Shown here: positions 27,492 to 35,742 of the stretch, piece by piece
How the letters are laid out: each line of letters starts with the position of its first letter
Position numbering within the stretch: position 1 is the stretch's first letter
NCBI RefSeq assembly: GCF_001426945.1
Contig: NZ_LMFS01000001.1
Location: 1,205,757-1,269,756 of the forward strand
Source of the DNA: Pseudolabrys sp. Root1462
GTDB lineage: Bacteria > Pseudomonadota > Alphaproteobacteria > Rhizobiales > Xanthobacteraceae
Direction: 5' to 3'
DNA length: 64,000 nt
Program-made: the position numbers and the translations under genes
The notes under the pieces: generated by a model
Databases searched by the model: none
The model's input: the letters and a program-made list of their open reading frames with translations, nothing else
Told to the model about the DNA's origin: nothing

Positions 27492-27563
27492 TGCCGGATG
27501 AGAGGATTGAACTCCCGACCTTCGGTTTACAAAACCGCTGCTCTACCGCTGAGCTAATCCGGC
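27492..27563 (-). tRNA. tRNA-Thr (anticodon TGT)
   Basis: The minus strand folds as a 72-nt cloverleaf. The acceptor GCCGGAT/ATCCGGC ends pair fully, the D-arm is AGCTCAGCGGTAGAGC, the anticodon loop is TTTGTAA (anticodon at 27531-27529) and the T-arm contains GTTCAATC. No CCA is encoded at the 3' end. The anticodon stem has one mismatch at its base. Confidence 0.94.
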
Positions 27564-27757
27564 GCTGTCCGGTGCAGCCGCTCCGATACCGGAATCGTGC
27601 TGACAAATCAATTGTGTGGTCGCCCGGTGCGCCTCGTTATGACGCCTTATGGACGGCTATGAGCGCCTTCCAGGCAATCAGCTAAAATTCTCGGCAATGC
27701 ACCCCGGAAAACCCGCGCTGCGACAATTTTGCGCTCCACTAACCTCGTTGGGGGCGA

Positions 27758-27790
27758 GAAAAAACCCCCGCAGCGTTGCCGCTGCGGGGT
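27758..27790 (-). terminator. Rho-independent terminator of the MHS-family permease gene
   Basis: CCCCGCAGCG (27766-27775) and CGCTGCGGGG (27780-27789) form a perfect ten-bp stem with a four-base loop. On the minus strand it is followed by a run of six T residues. It sits 39 bp after the permease stop codon. Confidence 0.9.
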
Positions 27791-27828
27791 GTCATTGACG
27801 CGCTTGAGCCGAAACCCTGAACGCGGGC

Positions 27829-29457
27829 TCACATTTGAGTAATGTCGCGGTCCTTGGTCTCGGGAAGGAAAATCAGGGCCACGACGAAACTCATCGCCGC
27901 GACCGCGATCGGATACCAAAGGCCCGAGTAGATGTTGCCGGTCGCTGCCACGATCGCGAAAACGGTGGCCGGCAGGAAGCCGCCGAACCAGCCATTGCCG
28001 ATGTGGTAGGGCAGCGACAGGCCGGAGTAGCGGATCCGGGTCGGGAACAACTCAACCAGCCAGGCCGCGATCGGGCCGTAGACCATGGTCACATAGACGA
28101 CCAGGATCGCGAGCAGCAGGACCGTCATCGGATAGTTGATGTCGTTCGGGTCGGCGGAAGCCGGGTAGCCGTGCGCCTTCACCGCCGCGGTGATTGCCGC
28201 CGGCAGATTCGGCGTCTCGGCCGTGAGCTCGGTGTCGCCGATCTTCACGCTGGCGCGGGTGCCAGCCGGGGCCGCCACGTTGCCGTAGTTCACCGACAGG
28301 TTGACCAGCGTCGACTTGATCACGTCGCAGGCCGTGGTGAAGGTCTCGGTTCCCGTCGCCTTGAACTGGAACGAGCACTGCTTGGGATCCGCGGTCACGG
28401 TGACCGGGGACGCCGCCAGCGCCGCTTCCAGTTTCGGGTTGGCGAAGTGGGTGATGCCCTGGAACAGCGGGAAGTAGGTGATGACCGCGAGCGCGAAGCC
28501 CGCGAGCATGATCGGCTTGCGGCCGATCTTGTCCGACAGCCAGCCGAACAGGATGAAGCACGGCGTGCCGATCGCAAGCGCGACCACGATCATGATCTGC
28601 GCAGTGACCGCCGGAACCTTGATGGTCTGAGTCAGGAAGAACAGCGAATAGAACTGTCCGCCGTACCAAACGACCGCTTCACCAGCCGTGGCGCCGAGCA
28701 GCGCGAGGATCGCGATCTTGGCGTTCGACCACTGGCCAAAGGCTTCCGATAGCGGGCGCTTCGACGCCTTGCCTTCCGCCTTCATCTTCTGGAACAGCGG
28801 CGACTCGTTGAGCGAGAGCCGGATCCAGATCGACACGATGAGGAGGATGGCCGACAGCAGGAACGGCAGGCGCCAGCCCCAGTCGCCGAAAGCCTGTTCG
28901 CCCATCGCGGTGCGGATGCCCAGGATCAACAGCAGCGCCATGAACAGGCCGAGCGTGGCTGTGGTCTGGATCCACGAGGTGTAATAGCCGCGCTTGCCCG
29001 GCGGTGCATGCTCGGCGACGTAGATCGCCGCGCCGCCGTACTCGCCGCCGAGCGCCAGGCCCTGCACCAGACGGAACGCGATCAGCAGGATTGGGGCCAT
29101 GATGCCCAAGGTGGCGTAGCCGGGCAACAAGCCGATGAAGAAGGTGCCGACGCCCATCAGCGTCATGGTGACGAGGAAGGTGTATTTGCGGCCGATCATG
29201 TCGCCGAGGCGACCGAAGATCAGGGCGCCGAACGGGCGCACGGCGAAGCCGGCGGCGAAGGCGAGCAGGGCGAAGATGAAGCCGACGTTCGGCGGGACAT
29301 TGGCGAAGAAGTACTTTGCCAGGAACACGCCGAGCGTGCCGTAAATGTAGAAATCGTACCACTCGAACACGGTGCCGAGGGACGATGCGAAAATGACCTT
29401 CCGTTCTTCGGCAGTCATTCCGCGCGAAGTAAAGCCTGTTGCGGTCGTCGTTGTCAT
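27829..29457 (-). CDS. MFS transporter, metabolite:H+ symporter (MHS) type, with a large insert
   Basis: The 542-aa product carries MHS-family signatures: SSLGTVFEWYDFYIYGTLG, RPFGALIFGRLGDMIGRK, and RLVQGLALGGEYGGAAIYVAEH. Relatives import carboxylates, betaines or shikimate with protons. Unusually, about 105 residues (about 338-442) are inserted between two late membrane segments. The insert is soluble, probably periplasmic, and has two cysteines (C361, C377). The substrate is unknown. An intrinsic terminator follows the gene, and AT-rich DNA with repeats precedes it. Confidence 0.9.
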   Translation of the reverse strand: MTTTTATGFTSRGMTAEERKVIFASSLGTVFEWYDFYIYGTLGVFLAKYFFANVPPNVGFIFALLAFAAGFAVRPFGALIFGRLGDMIGRKYTFLVTMTLMGVGTFFIGLLPGYATLGIMAPILLIAFRLVQGLALGGEYGGAAIYVAEHAPPGKRGYYTSWIQTTATLGLFMALLLILGIRTAMGEQAFGDWGWRLPFLLSAILLIVSIWIRLSLNESPLFQKMKAEGKASKRPLSEAFGQWSNAKIAILALLGATAGEAVVWYGGQFYSLFFLTQTIKVPAVTAQIMIVVALAIGTPCFILFGWLSDKIGRKPIMLAGFALAVITYFPLFQGITHFANPKLEAALAASPVTVTADPKQCSFQFKATGTETFTTACDVIKSTLVNLSVNYGNVAAPAGTRASVKIGDTELTAETPNLPAAITAAVKAHGYPASADPNDINYPMTVLLLAILVVYVTMVYGPIAAWLVELFPTRIRYSGLSLPYHIGNGWFGGFLPATVFAIVAATGNIYSGLWYPIAVAAMSFVVALIFLPETKDRDITQM

Positions 29458-29639
29458 AGGCGTTTCCCCAATTGACGCGAGCAGCGTCGGTTATCGGGGC
29501 GCCTTGTTCGTTGATTCTGTTATGCCGCCCCAAGGCATCGATACGCCCGCGTCCGGAACCGCGTCTTTGCCTCTCAGGTCGTACGCCAAAAGGCTAGATA
29601 TGTTCATCTAAAGCATTGAAATAAATATATTATACCAAC

Positions 29640-29681
29640 ATTACGGTATCGTAATCTTCCATGAAATTTACGGGAAATTTA
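29640..29681. promoter_or_regulatory. Inverted and direct repeats upstream of the MHS permease gene
   Basis: ATTACG-GTAT-CGTAAT (29640-29655) is a perfect inverted repeat. GAAATTTA occurs twice (29663-29670 and 29674-29681), 11 bp apart, which is one helical turn. The region is the most AT-rich in the surrounding 10 kb and lies about 180-220 bp before the permease start. These may be regulator binding sites; no regulator is assigned. Confidence 0.4.
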
Positions 29682-29706
29682 TGCGCAATATGGCTCGCCT
29701 TTCCTG

Positions 29707-29979
29707 TCAGAGGGTGAGCGCGAGCCTTTCGAGAAGGTCGATGAGCCAAGCGGCGGCCTGAAGGACCGAGAGCCGCTGGGCCAGCTTGCTCCTGCGGAAG
29801 GTCTCGTTGAGCAGTTTTAGCGCTCGCTTGTAGCCAGGGTGCGCACGCGCGCCGTCGCCGAGACTGTTCAGCCTGGCAATTAGCTCTTCACGACGGGTCT
29901 CAGTCTCGTCGTAACGCTGCCGGAAGCCGCCGCGCATGGCAGTCACAGTTCCGTTTGTCGATGAGTTCCGGTTCGGCAT
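29707..29979 (-). CDS. Small protein of unknown function, 90 aa
   Basis: The product is basic and helical (RQRYDETETRREELIARLNSLGDG, then KRALKLLNETFRRSKLAQRL). It has no signal peptide or recognisable domain. A second possible start lies at 29937. Neither start has a good ribosome binding site, so the call rests on codon composition and on its being the only plausible frame here. Confidence 0.5.
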   Translation of the reverse strand: MPNRNSSTNGTVTAMRGGFRQRYDETETRREELIARLNSLGDGARAHPGYKRALKLLNETFRRSKLAQRLSVLQAAAWLIDLLERLALTL

Positions 29980-30170
29980 CGAGTTAACTTTAACCGCAAA
30001 GCCGAAGCGTAACTACCGCTTTATCCCGTTGCGCAATCGCATATCGCAATCGTGATGATCGCAGTCATCCACGACTCGGTGCAATTAATGTTACCCCGCG
30101 ATAGCGCGCGGCATCGTAAAGCGTTCGTATAAAATGCGCCGAGAAACATTGATCGATTGGATCATTCGTG

Positions 30171-30557
30171 ATGCGCGCATTATTGGCCCTTGCCGCCGCG
30201 GCTGCCTTCGGAATCGCGGGCAACAACGCCGACGCGTCCGAATGGCGGAGCCATCACGTTGCCTATTATCCGTCGAACGCAGCGCGCCCGCCGCAGGTCA
30301 TCGTTTACGATATCGAACCTGAACCCGGCATTCGCGCCTATTGGAGGCGGCCGTGGCAGGGCCGTCACTATTATCCGTTCACCGGCAAGAAGCCGAAGGT
30401 CGGACGGCTCGAGAATCTCAACGCCAAATATCCCGCGCCGAAGCCGGCGCCGAGCTATTACCGGGAATGGTCGACGCTGTCGCTTTATCCGCCCCGCGTA
30501 ACACTGCCCCCTGCCGATGTCGCACCGCCTTACGCGCCCCTCATGCCGTCGAAGTAA
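30171..30557 (+). CDS. Exported protein of unknown function, 128 aa
   Basis: A signal peptide (about 1-20) ends near ADA before SEWRSHHVAYYP. The mature part is rich in Tyr, Pro and Arg, with YYPFTGKKPKVGRLENLN in the middle. I do not recognise the family. The GTG directly before the ATG (30168) could be the start instead. The stop is five bases before the next gene, so the two are probably one operon. Confidence 0.7.
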   Translation: MRALLALAAAAAFGIAGNNADASEWRSHHVAYYPSNAARPPQVIVYDIEPEPGIRAYWRRPWQGRHYYPFTGKKPKVGRLENLNAKYPAPKPAPSYYREWSTLSLYPPRVTLPPADVAPPYAPLMPSK

Positions 30558-30562
30558 CGCCC

Positions 30563-31180
30563 ATGTCTCTGTTGCAGCCGCTGTCGCACAAAATCGCCGT
30601 GCTTGTTCTTGCCGCCGCTGCTCTGGCAAGCGGTGACGCCCGTGCGCAATATTACAGTTCGGCTCCTCCGGGCCAGCCGCCGCTTTATCCTGACGTGCAG
30701 CAGCAACGGGGGGCCCAGCCCTTTGCCATCGAAGTGGCGCCGGGAACATATGTCATTCAGCGTCCTGATGAAGCACCGACGCATCGGCAGCGTATGCATC
30801 GCGCGGCGCCCGCAGCCAAGCCGCTGCGTACCCGCAACGATCCGCGCCTAATCGAGGAACTGCATCAGCGCACCGCGGGGAGAACGTCCGCGGTGAACAC
30901 CACGAAGGTCGTGCGCCACAAACCCAAGGTGGTTGAGACCACCCGCTATGTCGATGATCCGCCGCGGGTCGTCGAGCGCTACACAGTGGTCGACGACGCC
31001 AAGGGCGAGAAGAAAGTGGTGGCTGAAGCGGCGCCGAGCGAGAAGAAACGCAAGGGCGGCGAGAGCGAAAAGCGCGTCATCCAGGCTGATGCTGAGATTA
31101 CCATTCTCGGTCCCGATCGCATGACCATTCAGCTCTATCGCAAAGGCGAGCGCGGCAAGGCGAGCGCGCGCCTTTACTGA
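30563..31180 (+). CDS. Exported basic protein of unknown function, 205 aa
   Basis: A signal peptide (about 1-29) ends at ARA before QYYSSAPPG. The mature protein is Pro-rich at first, with FAIEVAPGTYVIQRPDE. A charged middle part follows (KVVRHKPKVVETTRYVDDPPRVVERY), then a Lys-rich segment. The end, ADAEITILGPDRMTIQLYRK, looks like a small beta domain. Related exported proteins are common in Bradyrhizobium-like genomes; their role is unknown. Confidence 0.72.
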   Translation: MSLLQPLSHKIAVLVLAAAALASGDARAQYYSSAPPGQPPLYPDVQQQRGAQPFAIEVAPGTYVIQRPDEAPTHRQRMHRAAPAAKPLRTRNDPRLIEELHQRTAGRTSAVNTTKVVRHKPKVVETTRYVDDPPRVVERYTVVDDAKGEKKVVAEAAPSEKKRKGGESEKRVIQADAEITILGPDRMTIQLYRKGERGKASARLY

Positions 31181-31206
31181 CAGACTCAAGAGATAGTGGG
31201 CGGCGG

Positions 31207-31236
31207 CGGCGGGCTGGGGGGCCCGCCGTTTGCTTT
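31207..31236 (+). terminator. Intrinsic terminator after the exported-protein pair
   Basis: CGGCGGGC (31207-31214) and GCCCGCCG (31221-31228) form an eight-bp stem with loop TGGGGG, followed by TTTGCTTTT. It lies between this operon and the convergent rlmB gene. Confidence 0.75.
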
Positions 31237-32067
31237 TCAGGCCTGTCGGCCAATGCGGCTGGCGACGTACAGCGACAGCACGGCGGCGTTCGAGACGTTG
31301 AGACTCTTGATCTCGCCTGGCAAGTCGATGCGCGCGACGTGATCGCAGATTTCGCGCGTCAGTTGGCGCAGGCCTTTGCCTTCGGCGCCGAGCACCAGCG
31401 CAAGCGGCTGGCTCAATATCAGCTCTGACAGGTCGGCATCGCCGCTGGAATCGAGGCCGACGACCAGGAAGCCGCGCTCCTTCAGCGTGGTCAGCCCGCG
31501 CCCCAGATTCTGCACGGTGATCAGCGGCACATATTCGAGGGCGCCGGAGGCGGCTTTCGCCAGGGCGGCCGTGGCATCCGGCGAGTGACGCTGTGTGGTG
31601 ACGATGGCGGTGGCGGCGAAGGCCGCGGCCGAGCGGAAGATGGCGCCGACATTGTGCGGGTCGGTGATCTGGTCGAGCACCAGTATGGTGCCGCGCGCGG
31701 GGACGTCCTCGAGCGCAGGCGAGGGCAGGGGATCCGCCTCGAGGTAAAGGCCCTGATGAACGGCATCCGGCAACAGCCGGTCGTCGATTGCCGAGGGCCG
31801 CACGATTTCCGGCGCCAGCGTGCCGGCGATGCCTTCGTCGGCCAGGCGTCGGGCGGCATTATCGGTCGCAAGGAACTTCCGCAACTTGCGAGCCGGGTTG
31901 CGCAACGCCGCAGTGACCGGATGCCAGCCATAGAGGATGACGGGCTCGTCGCCCTCGGGAGCGGCCCGCAGATCCTCGCGGCGGGCACGGGTAAAGCGTT
32001 CCCGACGATCGACCTGCTCATGGGTGGCGCCGGGCTTCCGGCCGCCTTTATTCTGAGATGAATTCAT
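31237..32067 (-). CDS. rlmB: 23S rRNA 2'-O-methyltransferase, TrmH/RlmB family
   Basis: The 276-aa product has a basic N-terminal tail, a substrate-binding domain (VILYGWHPVTAALRN), and a SPOUT methyltransferase domain. The three knot motifs are present: NVGAIFRSAAAF, LVLGAEGKGL and IKSLNVSNAAVLSLY. RlmB modifies G2251 of 23S rRNA in E. coli. The ATG at 32067 is chosen over the upstream frame extension, which is not conserved in style. Confidence 0.92.
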   Translation of the reverse strand: MNSSQNKGGRKPGATHEQVDRRERFTRARREDLRAAPEGDEPVILYGWHPVTAALRNPARKLRKFLATDNAARRLADEGIAGTLAPEIVRPSAIDDRLLPDAVHQGLYLEADPLPSPALEDVPARGTILVLDQITDPHNVGAIFRSAAAFAATAIVTTQRHSPDATAALAKAASGALEYVPLITVQNLGRGLTTLKERGFLVVGLDSSGDADLSELILSQPLALVLGAEGKGLRQLTREICDHVARIDLPGEIKSLNVSNAAVLSLYVASRIGRQA

Positions 32068-32277
32068 GGGGCTGAGCTTTAGAGGATCGGGGCGGGGGCG
32101 AACAGCGTCCCGTAGCAACTTTCCTTGAAGCCTCCATTGACTTCCCGGCGGCCCCTGCCCATAACCCCAGCCATTCATCACCGCCCGGTGCGAAACCCCG
32201 TTTCGCTATGGGGATCAATGGACTAGGCGGGCGGCGCGACAGGTGCCGGGGCGCAAGCCTGATGAACGCGAGCTTGG

Positions 32278-32362
32278 GGGAGAGTGTCCCGAGCGGCAAA
32301 GGGGGCGGACTGTAAATCCGCTGGCTATGCCTTCGTAGGTTCGAGTCCTACCTCTCCCACCA
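32278..32362 (+). tRNA. tRNA-Tyr (anticodon GTA), CCA encoded
   Basis: Acceptor GGGAGAG pairs with CTCTCCC; the anticodon GTA is at 32312-32314 in the loop CTGTAAA. A long variable arm (class II) is present, as expected for tRNA-Tyr, and the T-arm contains GTTCGAGTCC. The 3' ACCA is encoded. The flanks (32068-32277 and 32363-32513) hold nothing else that I can support. Confidence 0.95.
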
Positions 32363-32513
32363 CCCCGTCATAAGACGCTGATTTTACGTACAAAGTCGCC
32401 CGCTCGGGCGCGGGCGAAGCGTACTGACTGGCGGTCAGGGCGATCCGCGTACTTGCACCCGCCCCACATGGTGCCAAAGCCTTCGAATGCTCTTGGCCCT
32501 CGCCGAGGCGTGT

Positions 32514-33800
32514 TTAGCCGTGTTGGGCAACGTCGCGGACCTTCCCGATATCGAGCAATCGCATGACGGCGCGTTCGTAATAGGGCTCGGTGGCGCCGAT
32601 GCGGATCTTGCGCAGGAAGTACTTTTCGAAGGCGATCTTCGCCACATGAACCCAGCGGCCGCTCGATGACCAGTTCACGTTGCGTGGCGGGTTCTGCGGC
32701 ATGGCGACGAAGGCGACTCCCGAGTCGCCGAAATCGGCGAGGCAGATGGCGTTCCAGGTCGCCTCATTTGTCGGCTGCTCGTTGCGCAGCAACTGGCCGA
32801 TATTGAGCGCCGTCGCCGTCACCATCGACTCGATCATGAAGCCGGTCTTCGGCACACCAACCGGCACCGGCGTTTGCTCCAGCGGCGGAATGGCGATGCA
32901 GACGCCAACGCCGAACACGTTCGGATATCTCGGATTGCGCTGGTGCTTGTCGACGATGACGAAGCCGCGCGGGTTCGACAGGCCTTCGATGTTGCGCAGC
33001 GCCGCGATGCCGCGGAACGCGGGCAGCATCATCGAGAACTTGAAGGGCAGTTCGTGTGCCTTCTTCGGCTTGCCGTCGTCGTCCACTTCGGTGACGAAGG
33101 CCTTGTCCGGTTCGACCTTGTCCACCTTGGCGTTGGTCACCCACTTGATGTGACGTTGGCGCATGGCGGATTCGAGCAGACCTTTGGTGTCGCCGATGCC
33201 GCCGACGCCGAGATGGCCGATGTAAGGTTCGGCAGTGACAAAGGTCATCGGCACCTTGTCGCGGATGCGGCGCTGCCGCAGATCCGCGTCCATGATCATG
33301 GCGAATTCATAGGCTGGGCCGTAGCACGACGCGCCTTGCACGGCGCCGACGACGATAGGGCCGGGGTCCTTGCAGAAGGCCTCCCAGCGACCGTTGGCGG
33401 TCACCGCGTGATCGACATCGCAGATGGACTGGGTGTTGCCATTGGGTCCGAGACCCTCGATTTCGTCGAAGGCGAGTTCGGGACCGGTGGCGATGACGAG
33501 ATAATCGTAAGCCAGCGAAGTGCCATCACCGAGTTCGACGCGATTCTCTTGCGGATGCACTCGGCTGGCGCCGGCGCCGTTGAAGGCGACGCCGTGGCGC
33601 GGCAGTACCTCGTTGAGGTCGATTGTGATGTCGTTCTTCTTGCGCCAGTTGACGGCAACCCAAGGATTGGACGGGGTGAACTGGAAGAACGGCTTGTTCG
33701 ACACCAGGGTGACGCGGTCTTCCGCGCGAATGGCGGCCTTGAGCTCGTAAGCACAAGAGACGCCCCCAATTCCACCACCCAAAACGACGATATGAGCCAT
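32514..33800 (-). CDS. sqr: Sulfide:quinone oxidoreductase
   Basis: The 428-aa flavoprotein begins with the FAD motif VVLGGGIGGVSCAYEL. The three redox cysteines of classical SQR are in place: C127 (SICDVDH), C159 (GASCYGPAYEF) and C353 (NAICLADFGDSG); the spacing closely matches the Acidithiobacillus enzyme as I recall it. The VPKTGFMIESM segment is also typical. SQR oxidises sulfide to polysulfide or persulfide at the inner membrane and reduces quinone. The ribosome binding site is GGAGGAAATC. It lies downstream of the DUF2892 gene and near a BigR/SqrR-type repressor. Confidence 0.93.
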   Translation of the reverse strand: MAHIVVLGGGIGGVSCAYELKAAIRAEDRVTLVSNKPFFQFTPSNPWVAVNWRKKNDITIDLNEVLPRHGVAFNGAGASRVHPQENRVELGDGTSLAYDYLVIATGPELAFDEIEGLGPNGNTQSICDVDHAVTANGRWEAFCKDPGPIVVGAVQGASCYGPAYEFAMIMDADLRQRRIRDKVPMTFVTAEPYIGHLGVGGIGDTKGLLESAMRQRHIKWVTNAKVDKVEPDKAFVTEVDDDGKPKKAHELPFKFSMMLPAFRGIAALRNIEGLSNPRGFVIVDKHQRNPRYPNVFGVGVCIAIPPLEQTPVPVGVPKTGFMIESMVTATALNIGQLLRNEQPTNEATWNAICLADFGDSGVAFVAMPQNPPRNVNWSSSGRWVHVAKIAFEKYFLRKIRIGATEPYYERAVMRLLDIGKVRDVAQHG

Positions 33801-33938
33801 GATTTCCTCCGGGTTGAGACGATGCCGGCCCGTTGGTCGGGCTCTTCGGTGCGTATTTAGCTTCGCTTATGAAGACATGGCGCTGGGCGTCACGCCTTGA
33901 TCTTGATCAGTCCGGCGGCCGGAGAGCGGCGACCTGGA

Positions 33939-34166
33939 TTATCGGTCGGAAGACGGCGCCGCGCAGCTGAATGCCGCGCCAGGCTTCAGTCCGAGCTTGC
34001 GGAAGACGGACGCGGCCGGGCAGAAGCCGGTGAAAGCCGCCTGCAGCATGTTCAGCCCGACGAAAGCCGTCAGGAGCAACCAGTAGGCGCTGACGAAATG
34101 TGCCAGCGCGAGGCTGAGCAGAATCATAGTGCCGGCGATGGCGAAGACCGCGCGATCGACGTTCAT
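33939..34166 (-). CDS. Small DUF2892 (YgaP-like) membrane protein
   Basis: The 75-aa product has two hydrophobic segments (about 5-25 and 28-46), separated by HFVSAYW, and then TGFCPAASVFRKLGL, the cysteine motif of the DUF2892 family. This domain also forms the membrane anchor of the rhodanese YgaP, so it is often linked to sulfur-relay functions. The start at 34166 has AAGGAG upstream. It precedes sqr on the same strand with a 138-bp gap, and its promoter faces the ArsR-type regulator gene. Confidence 0.88.
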   Translation of the reverse strand: MNVDRAVFAIAGTMILLSLALAHFVSAYWLLLTAFVGLNMLQAAFTGFCPAASVFRKLGLKPGAAFSCAAPSSDR

Positions 34167-34276
34167 TGATATCTCTCCTTCGGACCAACCACACCCACCG
34201 CAAAACCTGTGCCTGAAGAGTTTCGCCGGCGCGCGCGAAGAAAGCTCGTGCCAGAATGGTCGCCGGCATTGACGAT

Positions 34277-34313
34277 ATATACGAACATTCGTATATTCGC
34301 AATATAGAATATA
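34277..34313. promoter_or_regulatory. Operator for the BigR/SqrR-type repressor
   Basis: ATATACGAA-CA-TTCGTATAT (34277-34296) is a perfect nine-bp inverted repeat. Overlapping it, TATATTC-8 nt-GAATATA (34292-34313) contains ATTC-N8-GAAT, the form I recall for SqrR operators. The site ends 11 bp before the regulator's start and lies about 110 bp before the DUF2892 gene, so it can act on both directions. Confidence 0.75.
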
Positions 34314-34324
34314 AGGCTCTGCAA

Positions 34325-34675
34325 ATGTCGCTTCGAACGGACAAAATGGTGGCTGCCGCGGACGAGGCGGGGGCACTCCTCAAGGCGTTGTCGCACCCCT
34401 ATCGGCTGATCATCGTGTGCCAGTTGATCGACAAGGCGCGCTCGGTCGGCGAACTCGCTGATCTGCTGAAGATCCGCGACTCCACGGTATCGCAGCACCT
34501 GGCGCTTCTGCGCAAAGACGGGCTCGTGGACGCCCGCCGCGACGGTCAGACCGTCTGGTATTCGATCGGCAGCGAACCCGCCCGGCAGGTCATCGGAACT
34601 CTTTACGGAATCTACTGCGCCCCCCGCACCAACAGTCGACCGAAAAAGCCGGCTTCCCGCAAGGCAAAGCGGTAG
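34325..34675 (+). CDS. ArsR-family persulfide-responsive repressor, BigR/SqrR type
   Basis: The 116-aa product is a winged-helix ArsR protein (LLKALSHPYRLIIVCQL, the recognition helix STVSQHLALLRKDGLV, and the wing RRDGQTVWYSI). Two cysteines, C32 and C98, are 66 residues apart, the same spacing as the redox pair of BigR and SqrR. Those repressors release DNA when sulfide-derived persulfides link the cysteines. The ATG at 34325 has AAGG upstream; earlier in-frame codons would lie inside the operator. It is divergent from DUF2892-sqr and followed by the RND genes. Confidence 0.88.
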   Translation: MSLRTDKMVAAADEAGALLKALSHPYRLIIVCQLIDKARSVGELADLLKIRDSTVSQHLALLRKDGLVDARRDGQTVWYSIGSEPARQVIGTLYGIYCAPRTNSRPKKPASRKAKR

Positions 34676-34743
34676 CGCTTGCGCAAGGTCAATGCTGCCG
34701 ATGCGCTGGCGCGCTATCGGAACGACAATTCCAGCACGAGGAC

Positions 34744-35742
34744 ATGCGGGTCATGTACGGCAAGACGTTGATCGCGGTTGCGATGATGCTGGCGGCGCAG
34801 GAGGCCTATGCCGCCGACACTTACACGGTCGCACCGCGTGTCGTGGCCGATGAGAAGGCTGTCTTTGCCACGGTAGAGACCGCGAACGTCACCTTGGCGC
34901 GCGCCCGCATCGGCGGAACGGTGGCGCAACTCTCGGTGAAGGAGGGCGATCACGTCGAACAAGGCCAGCTCGTTGCCACCGTCGGCGACGAGAAGCTTGC
35001 CTTGCAGATGCACTCGCTCGATGCCCAGATCCAGGGCCTCGAGGCGCAGGTGGCGCAGGCCAAGTCGGATCTGGATCGCGCCGAAGGTTTGTTCACCAGC
35101 GGCACGATTCCGAAAACGCGGCTCGACGAGGCGCGCACCGCCTTCAACGTCGCCTCCAACGCGCAGCGTTCGCGGGTCGCCGAACGCTCGGTGATCGAGC
35201 AGCAGCTCAGCGAAGGCAAAGTATTCGCGCCGGCCGCAGGCCGCGTCCTCAAGGTGCCGGTGACGGCCGGCGCGGTGATCATGGCCGGCGAAACGGTCGC
35301 CAGCATCGCCGAACAGAATTTCGTGCTTCGGCTGCGTGTGCCGGAGCGACACGCTCGATTCCTCAAGAATGGCGACACGGTGCGGATCGACGGTGAGGGA
35401 CTGGGCAGCGATGGCGCTCGGTTCGGCACGATTGCGCTCATCTATCCGCTGATCGAGGACGGCCGCGTCGTGGCCGACGCCCGCGTGGCCGGTCTCGGCG
35501 ACTATTTTGTAGGCGAGCGCATCCGCGTCTGGGTATCCGGTGGCGACCGCGAAAGCTACATCGTCCCGGGGTCCTTCATCATCACCCGTTTCGGCATCGA
35601 TTACGCCCGCGTTCAACGCGAAAGCGGGCAAGCCGTTGACGTCCCGGTACAGCGCGGGCGCGAACAGCCGCGGCCGGATATGAAGGACGCCTTGGAAATC
35701 CTGTCGGGTCTGAAACCCGGCGACGTTCTGGTGCGCCCGTGA
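34744..35742 (+). CDS. RND efflux periplasmic adaptor (membrane fusion) protein
   Basis: The 332-aa product has a signal peptide (about 1-23), a lipoyl half (IGGTVAQLSVKEGDHVEQGQLVATVG), a coiled-coil hairpin (about 88-150) and the second lipoyl half (GKVFAPAAGRVLKVPVTAGAVIMAGE), then a beta-barrel domain. It links the inner-membrane pump to an outer-membrane channel. GAGG precedes the ATGs at 34744 and 34753, and either could be the start. Its stop overlaps the pump's GTG start. The gene is 68 bp after the ArsR-type regulator, which suggests common control. Confidence 0.92.
   Translation: MRVMYGKTLIAVAMMLAAQEAYAADTYTVAPRVVADEKAVFATVETANVTLARARIGGTVAQLSVKEGDHVEQGQLVATVGDEKLALQMHSLDAQIQGLEAQVAQAKSDLDRAEGLFTSGTIPKTRLDEARTAFNVASNAQRSRVAERSVIEQQLSEGKVFAPAAGRVLKVPVTAGAVIMAGETVASIAEQNFVLRLRVPERHARFLKNGDTVRIDGEGLGSDGARFGTIALIYPLIEDGRVVADARVAGLGDYFVGERIRVWVSGGDRESYIVPGSFIITRFGIDYARVQRESGQAVDVPVQRGREQPRPDMKDALEILSGLKPGDVLVRP

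Noticed and set aside
28679-29533. Second minus-strand frame overlapping the MHS permease gene
   Set aside because: It is an Arg-rich shadow of the permease in a neighbouring frame, while the permease has full family motifs.
34714-35631. Long open frame antisense to the RND adaptor gene
   Set aside because: It is rich in Arg, His and Asp in the manner of GC-rich shadow frames, has no domain, and the plus-strand adaptor is clear.
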